From positions 1 to 22,217 of IMG/VR virus record IMGVR_UViG_3300009700_000008: DNA of 22,217 nt. One strand, given 5' to 3'. This document shows positions 1-8,053 of this stretch, in pieces (position 1 is the stretch's first letter; every line of letters begins with the position of its first letter). The position numbers and the translations under genes were made by a program. The DNA is from a virus. Under the pieces are notes generated by a model that ran no database searches, was not told the origin of the DNA, and saw only the letters and a program-made list of their open reading frames with translations.

Positions 1-942
1 AAACGTCACCACGCCTGAAGCGGGCGCTGTATAAGAAGATACAACGATTGCAGGAGACAATACGTGATCATCGTCAAGATTGACGGAGTTGCCGCTAAAA
101 ATGAAGTTAGCATTAGCTGGGATAGGGCCCACGCCAGTACCTGGCGCCCAAGCTGAGCACGCACCACCCGATAACGTTACACAAGTAAGGTTGTCTCCCA
201 AAACTGCTGGTGTGACCGACACATCAGCCATATTGGAAAGCGCCAGTGGGACGCCGTTAACCTTATACGCCTGCGTGTCAACAAGTACATCACTTATACT
301 AGTGCCATCAGGAAACGGGCAAGATATGCCGGAACAATTTATAGCTATACCGGTAGCGCCTTCGGCCCCGAATAACGTCAGATGAAGCCCGGTGTAAGAA
401 CCAGATGTAATGACGTCACCAGAACTATCCGTGGAAACCAAACTTGGGCCCAGCGTAATGGTCCCCGTATACTGAGGAACTTGATTCGTCATACCAGGAC
501 TAATAGTGCCGCCGCCACTACTACTGGTTTGCTGCCAGCCACTTAACGTACACGCGTATTGATGAAATCCGGTAATGTCTGTATCGGGGCGACCTAAACT
601 GTAAAACGACAACGTGACGCCGCTAGCCGTAGCCGTAGCTGCGTTGCTTAAAGTTACCTGGTTGGTCAAGGTGTTGATAGCGGTAACGATAGTGCTGGTT
701 GGAATGCCAGAACCTACGACGGTTTGGTTCTCCAGTAACCCATTAACACTGAGCACCGTAACCGTGTAGCTAAGATTACTAGTCGACGCTGTCGTAGCGT
801 ACGGGCAACCACCAGACGGCGCGCCATTACTGGTAACTTGCGTCCAGTTGACCTGACTAATAGGACTGATTTGAGTCTGTCCACGCGCTTTTACGCAGTA
901 CGTACTCAAAGCTAACAACAAGACTCCAAGCCACAGCTTCAT
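1..942 (-). CDS. Exported beta-rich protein with signal peptide, 3' end outside window
   Basis: The minus frame is open from ATG 942 to base 1 (314 codons, no stop), so the C-terminus is missing. I chose ATG 942 over ATG 957 because GGAG lies 9 bases upstream of 942, while nothing SD-like precedes 957. Residues 1-19 form a Sec signal peptide: Lys2, hydrophobic LWLGVLLLAL, then a V-K-A signal peptidase I site before RGQ. There is no lipobox, since Cys16 follows S-T-Y. The mature part is Ser/Thr/Gly-rich with six visible cysteines (GGC, YAC, INC, ISC, LTC, GAC), an even number that would allow disulfides. It carries a GSGIP-type beta module at about 601-768. It follows the fibre genes directly, 25 bases after the previous stop. 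I recognise no family for the whole protein. Possible roles are a secreted receptor-related protein, a superinfection factor or a host-derived cargo gene. The frame and signal peptide are clear; the function is unknown. Confidence 0.85.
   Translation of the reverse strand, partial: MKLWLGVLLLALSTYCVKARGQTQISPISQVNWTQVTSNGAPSGGCPYATTASTSNLSYTVTVLSVNGLLENQTVVGSGIPTSTIVTAINTLTNQVTLSNAATATASGVTLSFYSLGRPDTDITGFHQYACTLSGWQQTSSSGGGTISPGMTNQVPQYTGTITLGPSLVSTDSSGDVITSGSYTGLHLTLFGAEGATGIAINCSGISCPFPDGTSISDVLVDTQAYKVNGVPLALSNMADVSVTPAVLGDNLTCVTLSGGACSAWAPGTGVGPIPANANFIFSGNSVNLDDDHVLSPAIVVSSYTAPASGVVTF
601..768 (-). repeat. GSGIP-type beta module, copy in exported protein
   Basis: The unit encodes YTVTVLSVNGLLENQTVVGS, GIPTSTIVTAINTLTNQVTL and SNAATATASGVTLSF. 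This is the most canonical of the three copies. Confidence 0.75.
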
Positions 943-967
943 AAGCCGTATCTCCATGATGGCCGCG

Positions 968-1366
968 TTACGATGAGTAAAAGTAAACCGCAAACACCTT
1001 GTCAGTAGACGAAGTTAAATAGTTCAAGGTCACGATGTTGGCTGTCAACGTGTAATCAATACCATAACGTTGAACTACACCATTAACTGTAAACTGAAGC
1101 ATTTGAGCTGGTGTTGGCGTGTGACTAAGCGTGTACACGGTACCAGGTACAGTCCCAGCAGGTGTCTCCGCAATAGATGGCGGCAATACAAAATCCCCAG
1201 CGTTGCCTGCCGTTAGCACCTTGACCCACAAGGCTGGCACCTCTACCTGGCCGCCAAAGATGAGGTCTAACAGATTCCAGTTATAGTTAGTAGGTACCTG
1301 CCAGTTAGCCTGATCAAAGGCCGCGATCTGCAGCCCAATGTTCGGCGTGGTAGTCTCGCTAGGCAT
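968..1366 (-). CDS. Short tail-fibre-associated protein with VPGTVY-type module
   Basis: This 132-residue protein starts at ATG 1366, just after the fibre gene's TAA (1368-1370). Residues 1-40 contain an N-I-G-L-Q-I start and NWQVPTNYNWNLLDLIFGG, resembling the short N-terminal segments of phage fibre or appendage proteins that describe a trimer set of legs. Residues 66-131 are a beta module of the type ETPAGTVPGTVYTLSHTP, a VNGVVQR turn, then DYTLT and a beta C-end. The same module is found in the connector at 15130-15324 and the head-closure-like protein at 13742-13936. Being immediately downstream of the receptor-binding fibre, it is probably a fibre accessory or virion decoration protein. 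It could instead be a second short fibre. No enzyme motif is seen. Confidence 0.75.
   Translation of the reverse strand: MPSETTTPNIGLQIAAFDQANWQVPTNYNWNLLDLIFGGQVEVPALWVKVLTAGNAGDFVLPPSIAETPAGTVPGTVYTLSHTPTPAQMLQFTVNGVVQRYGIDYTLTANIVTLNYLTSSTDKVFAVYFYSS
974..1171 (-). repeat. VPGTVY module, copy in fibre-associated protein
   Basis: This unit encodes AETPAGTVPGTVYTLSHTP, FTVNGVVQRYGIDYTLTAN and a variable end. It is C-terminal here rather than inserted. Confidence 0.8.
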
Positions 1367-1367
1367 A

Positions 1368-2363
1368 TTAGTACCCCACCGCCTTCCAATTCACCTGTAT
1401 AGCCGCACTGTTACTAACGTTAAGATAGCAGCCCGTTGTACTAACCTGATCGCCACCAGAATTGTCATTCAAAAAGCAAATACGCGCCGTACCACCATTT
1501 ACAAACTGTTGGATATGCATCACGCTAACGCTAGCAGCGTTCGTGAACGGCGTCGGAAATATAAGATGACCAGGCGCATTGAAGTTGTTGCCCCACTGTC
1601 TAATCAGCCCGCTAGGGTCCTTCTGCCAGTAGCCGTTCGCGTTAGACCCAGACGTGTAACCCGGTGCAGCTACCGGTACGTAGCTGACGCCATTGCCCGT
1701 CAGTACTTGCCCATCCGGGGCAGCACCAGCCACCTGCAACGTACTGAAGTTACCCGGCGCTGGGTTGAAGCTGCCAATAGCCACGCCGCCCATACCGTTG
1801 ACGCTCAACACAGGGCCAACAGCGTCCAAGTTGCCCGCAGCGTCTACCTTAAACAACTGCGCGCTTAGCACATTGGGCGTAGGATCAGACTGGGCGCCAC
1901 CATTGACGTTACCAGGGAACGTAACCGTCCACCCACCTGTGCCGTCCTGAACCCATAGCAGGCAAATAATCTGGCCCGCCGTTTGGCCGCTGATAGTAAA
2001 GGATAACGCGCCAGCAAGTGCTATTTGAAACCCGCTATACTTAGTAGCATTCAATGAAATGGTAGGCGACCAAGCTACACTTTGTAGGCCACCAGGTATA
2101 TCAACCGTAGTGAGTATGTTGGCCAACACCGCCGTCAACGTCGCCGGATCGGTGTCCAGCGTTGTGAACCCCTTACCAGCCATCATTTCCATAATGGCGT
2201 ACATGCCGCAGGTAAGCTGGTACAGCGTCTTGTTGGCTGAAGGACTGAGCCAGAGTGCGTCCACGCCAGCACCACCAGTACGCGTGACATCGGTTAGGTA
2301 CTCAGCGTCTGTCTCTTGGTTCGCCTGCGTCGGATTGAAGAGCAGAAAGTTCGTTGAACCCAT
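1368..2363 (-). CDS. Tail fibre, receptor-binding protein
   Basis: From ATG 2363 the product has 331 residues. ATG 2363 overlaps the upstream stop as TGATG, a coupling style used elsewhere here; an in-frame GTG at 2375 would add four residues but has SD-like bases too close to it. The N-terminal 75 residues (NPTQANQETDAEYLTD..., a GG-G turn, SANKTLYQ) match the particle-attachment segment of many fibres. A middle region with WVQDGTGGWTVTFPGNV is a beta domain frequent in fibres. Near the C-terminus, GYWQKDPSGLIRQWG followed by FPTPF and an alternating beta pattern matches the gp53-like C-terminal receptor-binding fold known from several fibres. It comes last in the baseplate series, as expected for a host-range protein. 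The domain assignments are from pattern recognition only. Confidence 0.85.
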   Translation of the reverse strand: MGSTNFLLFNPTQANQETDAEYLTDVTRTGGAGVDALWLSPSANKTLYQLTCGMYAIMEMMAGKGFTTLDTDPATLTAVLANILTTVDIPGGLQSVAWSPTISLNATKYSGFQIALAGALSFTISGQTAGQIICLLWVQDGTGGWTVTFPGNVNGGAQSDPTPNVLSAQLFKVDAAGNLDAVGPVLSVNGMGGVAIGSFNPAPGNFSTLQVAGAAPDGQVLTGNGVSYVPVAAPGYTSGSNANGYWQKDPSGLIRQWGNNFNAPGHLIFPTPFTNAASVSVMHIQQFVNGGTARICFLNDNSGGDQVSTTGCYLNVSNSAAIQVNWKAVGY

Positions 2364-2995
2364 CAGATTGCCCACTTTCCAACGTCAAAACCAGCTACGT
2401 AGCTGTTGTCAAGGTCAAAACCAAACGCCGGCAGTTCAGCAAAGTCGTAAGTGTACTCCACACCCTCCGGCCGAGGGACGATGAACCCATTGGTGATCAA
2501 GTCCTGGATAATAGACGTGAAGCTGCCGCTAAGAAAGATCGTCGCTGTCATATTTTGGTTGTCAGCAATGATGATGCTACCGCTGGGGAACAAGTACTTC
2601 CAGATGGTAAACAAACTGGTGATCGTACCGTCCCATTGATTCTGCGCTATCTTGGCTTTAATGTAGATGCGGTACGTGTTGTCGTCCAGTACAGGGCTTA
2701 CGCCGCCCATCGGCTGAAAGTTAACGGTACGGCTAGCCCCGGCGATAGCCCCCAGCGCGTCTAGCTGCGGCCCTACGGCGCTGTCCAAGTCAAATGCTGT
2801 GTCAAACTTAACTAGGCATTCACTGACATCATCAAACTTTTTCAGTAGCACATACAACAACGCATTCAGCTTAGGGCTGTTGACGTATTGAGATATCAAT
2901 AATGATTGGTAGTAGCCCATCGGCAGATTTTCAATAGGCTCGTTACCATAACCTGCCTGTCCATAACCGCCCGTACCATAACTTGGATTTGGCAC
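2363..2995 (-). CDS. DUF2612 baseplate protein
   Basis: This 210-residue protein starts at GTG 2995, two bases after the stop of the baseplate J gene, and ends in TGA overlapping the fibre ATG. The N-terminus is Gly/Tyr-rich (GYGQAGYGN). Residues 30-130 contain SPKLNALLYVLLKKFDDV, then a DLDSAVGPQLDALGAIAG helix and a DDNTYRIYIKAKIAQNQWDG segment. These are the hallmarks of DUF2612, a family functionally like Mu gp48 or P2 gpI that closes the baseplate and carries the fibres. The C-terminal region alternates Phe/Asp/Gly (AFGFDLDN, AGFDVG). The position between baseplate J and the fibre agrees with that role. The GTG start is supported by the lack of a nearby ATG and by the tight junction. Confidence 0.88.
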   Translation of the reverse strand: MPNPSYGTGGYGQAGYGNEPIENLPMGYYQSLLISQYVNSPKLNALLYVLLKKFDDVSECLVKFDTAFDLDSAVGPQLDALGAIAGASRTVNFQPMGGVSPVLDDNTYRIYIKAKIAQNQWDGTITSLFTIWKYLFPSGSIIIADNQNMTATIFLSGSFTSIIQDLITNGFIVPRPEGVEYTYDFAELPAFGFDLDNSYVAGFDVGKWAI

Positions 2996-2997
2996 AG

Positions 2998-4461
2998 CTA
3001 CACCGCCGCCACTTGGATGTTAGCGGGCACACCTTGCGCCGCCTCATAGAACAGCAGCGCCAAATCAACAGCCGTAATCGGCTGAACCGCTACAATGTTC
3101 ACCTGAGCGCTACCGCTACCGCCACCGCCAGTCGTAGCCACGCCGCTAGCTACCGCAAAACCGCTACCCGGCGTCGTCACCTGCGGGTAGATGCCCGTAA
3201 TACCACCTAAGCCATCCACACTACTAACCGTCACCGTACCACCTGCGCCGCCCGCCAACGTCAGCACGTCGTTTACTGCGTAGCCAGCACCAATCACCGT
3301 GCCCGGTACCACGGTAAATAACCCCGTGGCCGCCGTGCCTAGCGTTACGGCTTTGATACTAAACTCAGGCTGAGATGGATTAGGCATTACGCTAAGGGCC
3401 GCGCCGTACAGCGAAGAATGTACCACTTCCTCGCCAATAGCTAGCGAGTTAAGATATGCTACGATGGCAGCCTGAACCGCCAAAACAGTAGCTGAAGTGA
3501 AGCCAGACAAGCCGTATAAGTACATCCCCACAAAAGGCTGAACGTAAGTTGGCCGGTAAAAACTGATCGTCTCTTGGTAGCCTGTATTAGGGTCAGTCAC
3601 AAGACTTGATGTCGTGCCATTGGTGAAACAGCCTATGGTTTTCTTCAGGTAGATACTCAAAGCCACAGCCGCGTCCGTACCACCTTCAACAACCATCGTG
3701 ATACTGTGCGCCGGATTGCCCCAGGGGCTGTCTACCGCACCTGTAGGGTTCTCGATGGAACTGCCTGGACCGCCCGGCGTAGGGTAGCCTGGGGCCGTAC
3801 GCGTAACCCCCAGCGTGGCCAACACAGCAGCAACCGTAGCAGCGATAGGCGTAAGCGCTGGCAGTGCCACGCTGATAGCCTGCCTAGCCCGTAGCGCACT
3901 ATCTGCCTCTACCGGGTCGCCAGGTGTAGCCGCCGCTACATTGTTCACACTAGCCCAACCACTAACCGGGCTAGCCTTAATATTGATGGTGCCCGGTTCA
4001 GCCGTAATGTTACCCGGTGTTGTGCAGGTAGCCGTAACCGTAACACTACCACCAGTGAGCGTCACGGACGCCGGTAGCGCCCAAAGGTTGCCTACTTGAT
4101 CTTGAACAAAGCCATTGCTAATTATCAGTCCTGGCGTACCTGTGCAAACCACTGGGCAGGTAGAATACGTGAACGCTAAACGGGCCAGGCCGTTCATCTT
4201 TACCACGCGATCAAGCCCAGCACCAACAGCGGTTTGCGGAGAACTCTGATTATAGTCCAATTGGAGCGCCGCATTTTGATCAGCCAGCTTAAGACTGAGT
4301 ATGCTAAGTATTTGATAGATGGCGCTGTCCGGCGCTACGTATTGATTGGCGCCGTAGATATTTAGAAAAGCCTGAAGGTTATCCGCCAAAATGCTGGCGT
4401 AAGAATTGACAATTAAACCGCCCGGCCCCACAGAAGGCGGGGCATACGGAGGTGTGGACAC
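2998..4461 (-). CDS. Baseplate J (gp47-like) wedge protein with inserted Gly-rich module
   Basis: This 487-residue protein starts at GTG 4461. It has the baseplate J layout: an N-terminal Pro/Gly segment; a helical region (ADNLQAFLNIYGANQYVAPDS...ILSILSLKLADQ); a beta sandwich with FVQDQVGNLWALP and a TTPGN-TAEPGTIN motif; a helical arm with EADSALRARQAISV; and a C-terminal domain with PTYVQPF and HSSLYGAALS. In Mu, P2 and T4 this protein is a wedge arm that drives sheath contraction. Residues 387-459 are an insertion (GAGYAVNDVLTLAGGAGG ... GGGGSGSAQVNI) in the C-terminal domain; the normal ending resumes at QPITAVDLALLFYEAAQGVPANI. A related module lies in the sheath. A gp25-like gene precedes it and the DUF2612 gene follows, as in other baseplate cassettes. 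Confidence 0.92.
   Translation of the reverse strand: MSTPPYAPPSVGPGGLIVNSYASILADNLQAFLNIYGANQYVAPDSAIYQILSILSLKLADQNAALQLDYNQSSPQTAVGAGLDRVVKMNGLARLAFTYSTCPVVCTGTPGLIISNGFVQDQVGNLWALPASVTLTGGSVTVTATCTTPGNITAEPGTINIKASPVSGWASVNNVAAATPGDPVEADSALRARQAISVALPALTPIAATVAAVLATLGVTRTAPGYPTPGGPGSSIENPTGAVDSPWGNPAHSITMVVEGGTDAAVALSIYLKKTIGCFTNGTTSSLVTDPNTGYQETISFYRPTYVQPFVGMYLYGLSGFTSATVLAVQAAIVAYLNSLAIGEEVVHSSLYGAALSVMPNPSQPEFSIKAVTLGTAATGLFTVVPGTVIGAGYAVNDVLTLAGGAGGTVTVSSVDGLGGITGIYPQVTTPGSGFAVASGVATTGGGGSGSAQVNIVAVQPITAVDLALLFYEAAQGVPANIQVAAV
3085..3303 (-). repeat. Gly-rich GYxxGDVL module, copy in baseplate J
   Basis: The unit encodes GAGYAVNDVLTLAGGAGGTV, VTTPGSGFAVASGVATTGGG and GSGSAQVNI (residues 387-459). 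It shares the G-x-GY-x-x-x-D-V start and the GSGFAVASG / GTGYSTATG and SGSxxxVNI blocks with the sheath copy. Confidence 0.75.
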
Positions 4462-4478
4462 GGCTAGGCCTCGCTTTC

Positions 4479-4871
4479 TTAGAATCCCGTAGCTAGCGCG
4501 GCCCCTAGGGCCGGTACGTTGCTGATCGTTACAGAACCAAATACGGTCTCTGCCGTAGCAGTGTAGGTCAGCTTGCCGTTTGTAAAGCTGACCTCTACGT
4601 TGGACACAGCAGTAACGTATGGCGTAAAGCCCGCAATGTTCTGCTGGATAGCAAGCTGCATAGCCTTAAGCCCACTCTGGCTACCAAGCTGGCCCAGCAT
4701 TTGTTGAAACACTGGCAGGCCTAGATTCAAGTCTTCCCACCACTCACCCAAGAACAGTTTAAGCCGCGTCAAGATGGCCTGTGCTACCGCCGCGCCGTTA
4801 GTGAGCGCCGTGTTATCGGCAAAAATGGGATCGTAGCTACTGTCTAGCTGAAGGTACGCAATTGTTGCCAC
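4479..4871 (-). CDS. gp25-like baseplate wedge protein
   Basis: The product has 130 residues from GTG 4871. Motifs fit the small gp25/W-type wedge family: an N-terminal beta strand (YLQLDSSYDPIF), AVAQAILTRLKLFLGEWWEDLNLGLP where a double Trp follows the helix, then KAMQLAIQQNIAGFTPY and a beta pair in which VSNVEVSF is followed by KLTYTATAETVFGSV. In T4 and P2 relatives this protein nucleates the sheath on the baseplate. It lies between the spike and baseplate J genes, its usual place. The length matches the family. An alternative label is a Mu gp46-like protein, which occupies the same slot. Confidence 0.82.
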   Translation of the reverse strand: MATIAYLQLDSSYDPIFADNTALTNGAAVAQAILTRLKLFLGEWWEDLNLGLPVFQQMLGQLGSQSGLKAMQLAIQQNIAGFTPYVTAVSNVEVSFTNGKLTYTATAETVFGSVTISNVPALGAALATGF

Positions 4872-4875
4872 TGAT

Positions 4876-5673
4876 TTACTGTCCCTTCAATACTGACGTC
4901 TCACTACCTACCGGTATGCTAGGGCCGGCATAGCCCTTAGACACAAGGAATGGCTGAATGTTTGTAGCGTACCATTGGTAGAAAGTATCGTTCATCAACT
5001 TTTGCGCCGTACCGCTGATCGCGTTAACTGAAACCGCTGGGGCTGTTAGCTGCACAGCCGTGCTAGCATTCACAGCTAAATTTTCACCCGTAACCGTTAC
5101 GCCGTCCTCCGCGACATCAACTACCGTTGCACCATCATCTGAGCGAACTTGCAAGGAATTCGCTGAGTAGTTAGCCAGCACGTTAGGCTGGCTCCACAAC
5201 CCCGGATAAAATCCACAGTCATGAATGTAATGTCGTCGTACTTCGTTTTGCCGCTGACTGCCACTACTAACACCGGTGTTGTCCGCTACAGGGCTGTTCG
5301 TTTGACCGTTAGCCCACCACAAATCAATACAGGCGTCACAAAAGATAACCATGCCTTCATCGCCTTTTTTCAAAGGCAACGTAACACTGTAGCCACCACC
5401 ACGCGGTACCATGACAGGCACGAAAACAATAGGCGGTACGTCCCACCACTGAGCTTTTAAGCTGCTGACCACGCGTACCCGCTCCTGGATAGCTAACTGA
5501 ACAGTAACAGTCTGTTTGCCAACATCCATGTCCTCCGTTAAGAATCCAGGGCAAGCATAACGCGCCTCCGTCAAAACCTGGCGCAAAATCTGACGCCATT
5601 GCTCACTCTGCGCGGCGATAACTTGGCTCGGTGTTAGCGTTAATAACGGATTAGGGCCGGGTACGGTAGACAT
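4876..5673 (-). CDS. Gp138-type baseplate spike protein
   Basis: This 265-residue protein starts at ATG 5673, three bases after the hub gene's stop. The N-terminal OB-fold-like region (VTVQLAIQERVRV, PPIVFVPVMVPRGGGYSVTLPLKKGDEGMVIFCD) matches the Gp138 N-terminal domain family of membrane-piercing spikes. It is followed by the typical RRHYIHDCGFYPGLWS motif. Residues 175-225 alternate V/T/A (DGATVVDVAEDGVTVTGENL, NASTAVQLTAPAVSV), a likely trimeric beta-helix stem. The C-terminal 40 residues (YQWYATNIQPFL...GSETSVLKGQ) are a cap region. The spike sits at the tip of the tube and opens the outer membrane on contraction, which fits a Gram-negative host. No metal-binding tip motif (HxH) is visible. 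Confidence 0.88.
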   Translation of the reverse strand: MSTVPGPNPLLTLTPSQVIAAQSEQWRQILRQVLTEARYACPGFLTEDMDVGKQTVTVQLAIQERVRVVSSLKAQWWDVPPIVFVPVMVPRGGGYSVTLPLKKGDEGMVIFCDACIDLWWANGQTNSPVADNTGVSSGSQRQNEVRRHYIHDCGFYPGLWSQPNVLANYSANSLQVRSDDGATVVDVAEDGVTVTGENLAVNASTAVQLTAPAVSVNAISGTAQKLMNDTFYQWYATNIQPFLVSKGYAGPSIPVGSETSVLKGQ

Positions 5674-5676
5674 GAA

Positions 5677-6738
5677 TCATCCTGTGAACATGTTCAACAA
5701 AGTTTGCGCGTAAATTGTACTGAAACCTATCACCTCAGTCTGCCAATCATTACCCCGCGTGTCGCCCGTATGACGTACCTGGCTGACGTAAAAGGTAAGG
5801 TTAGAACTATCTGCCGTAGCTAGCAGGGTGGGCAGCTTACTGTTGACGCTAGGCTCGTACGCTAACTGCGTAATGTTAGTGCGTACTAACTGGACTAACT
5901 GAGGCGGCAAGTTAACTTTGAGCCTTGGGTCTAGCAGCACCGTAAAGATTACACCCTGCTGTATCTGCTGTGGCGTACCGACAATGCTTTGGTTTACACT
6001 GGGCGGCAGCCCATTTGAATTTTCAACGCCTCCAGGTGGGAAAGCTGGACTGTAAATTAAACTCGGTGTGATAACCCCGCTAGCCACCTCGCTAATGTAG
6101 GCCTGCTGGCCGTCATTCCAAGCTTGAACCTGGTTGCTATCTGATACTTGAGTAAGGAACTTACTAACCTTACCAAACACCGTGTTACCACGAGGATACT
6201 GCGTGGCTAGCATGCGCTGCCGGGCCACCTGGCCTAGTTTCACGACTAAGGGTGATGGATTAGCTCCAGCATTGTTTTCAGCAATCATACGCTGAATCAA
6301 CTGCAACTGGCTACTGAACTGACCCATAGAAAAACTAATCGTATCGCTGAGCGCGCCCGGCAGCGCTATGCAATGAAGGGTCAGCTTCTGATCAACTACA
6401 TTCTCCCTGGTGTAGATAGGCTGAAACACCGGGCCATCCCAGATGATCGAGCTCAACTGCGGGCCGAACTGGAAGCCGGCCTTGAGCGTGACCCAGGTAG
6501 CGTTAACCAATAAGTTCTGCGCTGTCTGATCATCAAAATTGTAGACACTGATATCGGCGTACCATAGCGGCGCGCTGTTCATGGACTGCTGAATTTCAAA
6601 CGTTACGCGTAGCGCCTCAGGCTGAAACCGGTTAGACCCTACAGTCACTACCTCTGCGCCGCCACCCTTGGTAGCGTAAGTAATTGCCAGTTCCCACGCC
6701 TGCCCCCAAAGCGGTATTCCAGACGTAGGTGTGCTCAT
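5677..6738 (-). CDS. Baseplate hub protein
   Basis: I place the start at ATG 6738, giving 353 residues: it overlaps the upstream TGA as ATGA and has GGGAGA six bases upstream. GTG 6753 is an in-frame alternative adding five residues. The protein has the beta-rich pattern of contractile-phage hub proteins (T4 gp27/P2 gpD-like): FQPEALRVTFEIQQSMNSA, then WYADISVYNF, then FQFGPQLSSIIWDGPVFQP and a segment LTLHCIALPGAL. The middle region GKVSKFLTQVSDS...VQAWNDGQQAYI resembles the second hub barrel. The end has TFYVSQVRHTGDTRGNDWQTEVIGF, a common hub C-terminal signature. It would bridge the tube and the spike encoded next. The family is clear from context; individual domain limits are estimates. 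Confidence 0.87.
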   Translation of the reverse strand: MSTPTSGIPLWGQAWELAITYATKGGGAEVVTVGSNRFQPEALRVTFEIQQSMNSAPLWYADISVYNFDDQTAQNLLVNATWVTLKAGFQFGPQLSSIIWDGPVFQPIYTRENVVDQKLTLHCIALPGALSDTISFSMGQFSSQLQLIQRMIAENNAGANPSPLVVKLGQVARQRMLATQYPRGNTVFGKVSKFLTQVSDSNQVQAWNDGQQAYISEVASGVITPSLIYSPAFPPGGVENSNGLPPSVNQSIVGTPQQIQQGVIFTVLLDPRLKVNLPPQLVQLVRTNITQLAYEPSVNSKLPTLLATADSSNLTFYVSQVRHTGDTRGNDWQTEVIGFSTIYAQTLLNMFTG

Positions 6739-7070
6739 ACGGTGTCTCCCCACAGCAAGCTGAACTGAGTCAAATTCAGCTGCCCCGGATAGTCAGCCGG
6801 CGAATTGCTGGTGTTCAGCAAATAGGCACTACCAATTTTAAGATACTGATATTGAGCCAGCAAGTTAGCTGAAGGATACTGACCCGTGATGAGCGGCACA
6901 CTGGCCACTAACAAATTGTTATTCTCATCAGCGATGCTAAGCTGCCAATAGCCAGCCATAGCTGAGTAAGCTAGCGTAAGGTTTAACGTAAGCGGCTGGC
7001 CATCGATAGTCAATTGAACGGCGAACGTCTGATTGTTGGCCGTGGTGAGTGGTGCTAGCTGATCACTCAC
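6735..7070 (-). CDS. Baseplate plug protein
   Basis: This 111-residue protein starts at GTG 7070, overlapping the previous stop as GTGA. The order of strands (FAVQLTIDGQPLTLNLTLAY, then YWQLSIADENNNLLVASVPL, then LLAQYQYLKIGSAYLL) and the terminal FSLLWGDTV agree with the small baseplate plug family that follows Dit-like proteins in myoviruses. It probably fills the hub-adjacent pore at the tail tip. The length is normal for the family. It is coupled at both ends to its neighbours, so it should be made in step with the hub protein. Confidence 0.82.
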   Translation of the reverse strand: MSDQLAPLTTANNQTFAVQLTIDGQPLTLNLTLAYSAMAGYWQLSIADENNNLLVASVPLITGQYPSANLLAQYQYLKIGSAYLLNTSNSPADYPGQLNLTQFSLLWGDTV

Positions 7071-8038
7071 GGCAGCACCGCACCCAAAGCATTAACTGTC
7101 GTTTGGCCCACCACACTGGAATAGAACCCAGCACCGGGAACGTTGACCACGTTGTTGTACACATCGATCGCGGCGTTAACCGGCCCAGACGGCGTAGCCG
7201 CCACCACCGGCGGATATTGGAACTGCCGCTGCGTAATAGACGGCACCGCACTCGGATTCACCTGGCCAAGCCCAGTTTGCTGCGTAGCGTCTGGGCGGGC
7301 GCTAAGCGCCGTCAAAGAAGACAAAGGACTAGTAACCGCGGACACGGCTGTAGTGGCCGTGAAAATTTGCTCAAACTCAACCCGTACGCGCAGTCCGGCT
7401 ATCGTCTTGTAATCTTCGCGCGGGTTGATACTCGTAATCAACATATTGGCGTACGTACGCAGCCTTGTAGTGACGGTCAAAGGTTGCCGCGCTAACTGAA
7501 GACTAATCAGCGTTTGGTAAGCATTGACGCTCTTACTCGTACTGCTACCACTGAACGGCGTCACGTTGTCTGGCGTAGCGCTACCGGCAGTGTTAGCGTT
7601 GTTAGCCCCACTAGCATAAGCATCCATCGCATCACTCATACCGATAAATAAAACCAAGCGCGGCGGCATGAGGTAAGCATGACTGCTAATGTCAGCACCC
7701 GTTTGAACTGGATGACGTGTTTTTTCAAGCCGCTGATCGTGCTCCAATTCCAACACAGCGTCAAACACATACGTCGTTTGCGTACTGCCACTAGCCACAA
7801 AGTTAGCCGTCTGAGTACCGGCCAGCGGCCCCGTAACCGGTATGGCTGTACCCGGCACGTAGTTAGCCGCCGTTACGGGTAACGCCCCCGGAACATTGCC
7901 TACAGCCTGCCCCTGCGTTGGTACCTGTGTGATGCTAACCATAGCCGGGCCGCGGGCCCACTGGGGAGGACGGTAAGCCACGGCGGCCTTCGGACTAGTA
8001 GCTGGAAGGGCAGTACCTGGTACATAAGTGCTAGCCAT
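7067..8038 (-). CDS. Dit-like distal tail / baseplate protein
   Basis: This 323-residue protein starts at ATG 8038. The core contains FDAVLELEHDQRLEKTRHPV, then QTGADISSHAYLMPPRLVLF and GMSDAMDAY, the signature of the Dit-like (DUF6046-type) tail proteins. Further on come YQTLISLQLARQPLTVTTRL and LITSINPREDYKTIAGLRVRVEFEQI. The N-terminal 85 residues are Pro/Ala/Thr-rich and contain a near repeat (YVPGTALPATSP, later YVPGTAIPVTGP). The C-terminal 80 residues are a low-complexity Pro/Val tail. In relatives this protein joins the tube end to the hub. It lies between the tape measure and the plug, as expected. The long flexible ends look like extensions compared with the compact family core. Confidence 0.83.
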   Translation of the reverse strand: MASTYVPGTALPATSPKAAVAYRPPQWARGPAMVSITQVPTQGQAVGNVPGALPVTAANYVPGTAIPVTGPLAGTQTANFVASGSTQTTYVFDAVLELEHDQRLEKTRHPVQTGADISSHAYLMPPRLVLFIGMSDAMDAYASGANNANTAGSATPDNVTPFSGSSTSKSVNAYQTLISLQLARQPLTVTTRLRTYANMLITSINPREDYKTIAGLRVRVEFEQIFTATTAVSAVTSPLSSLTALSARPDATQQTGLGQVNPSAVPSITQRQFQYPPVVAATPSGPVNAAIDVYNNVVNVPGAGFYSSVVGQTTVNALGAVLP

Positions 8039-8053
8039 AACGTAGTCCGCCTC

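Noticed and set aside
80-385. Plus-strand frame of 101 codons at the left edge
   Set aside because: It lies opposite the exported protein, whose minus frame has an SD, a signal peptide and phage-type modules; the plus frame has no SD.
1338-1868. Plus-strand frame of 176 codons
   Set aside because: Antisense to the fibre gene and made of Arg/Thr-rich sequence; no support.
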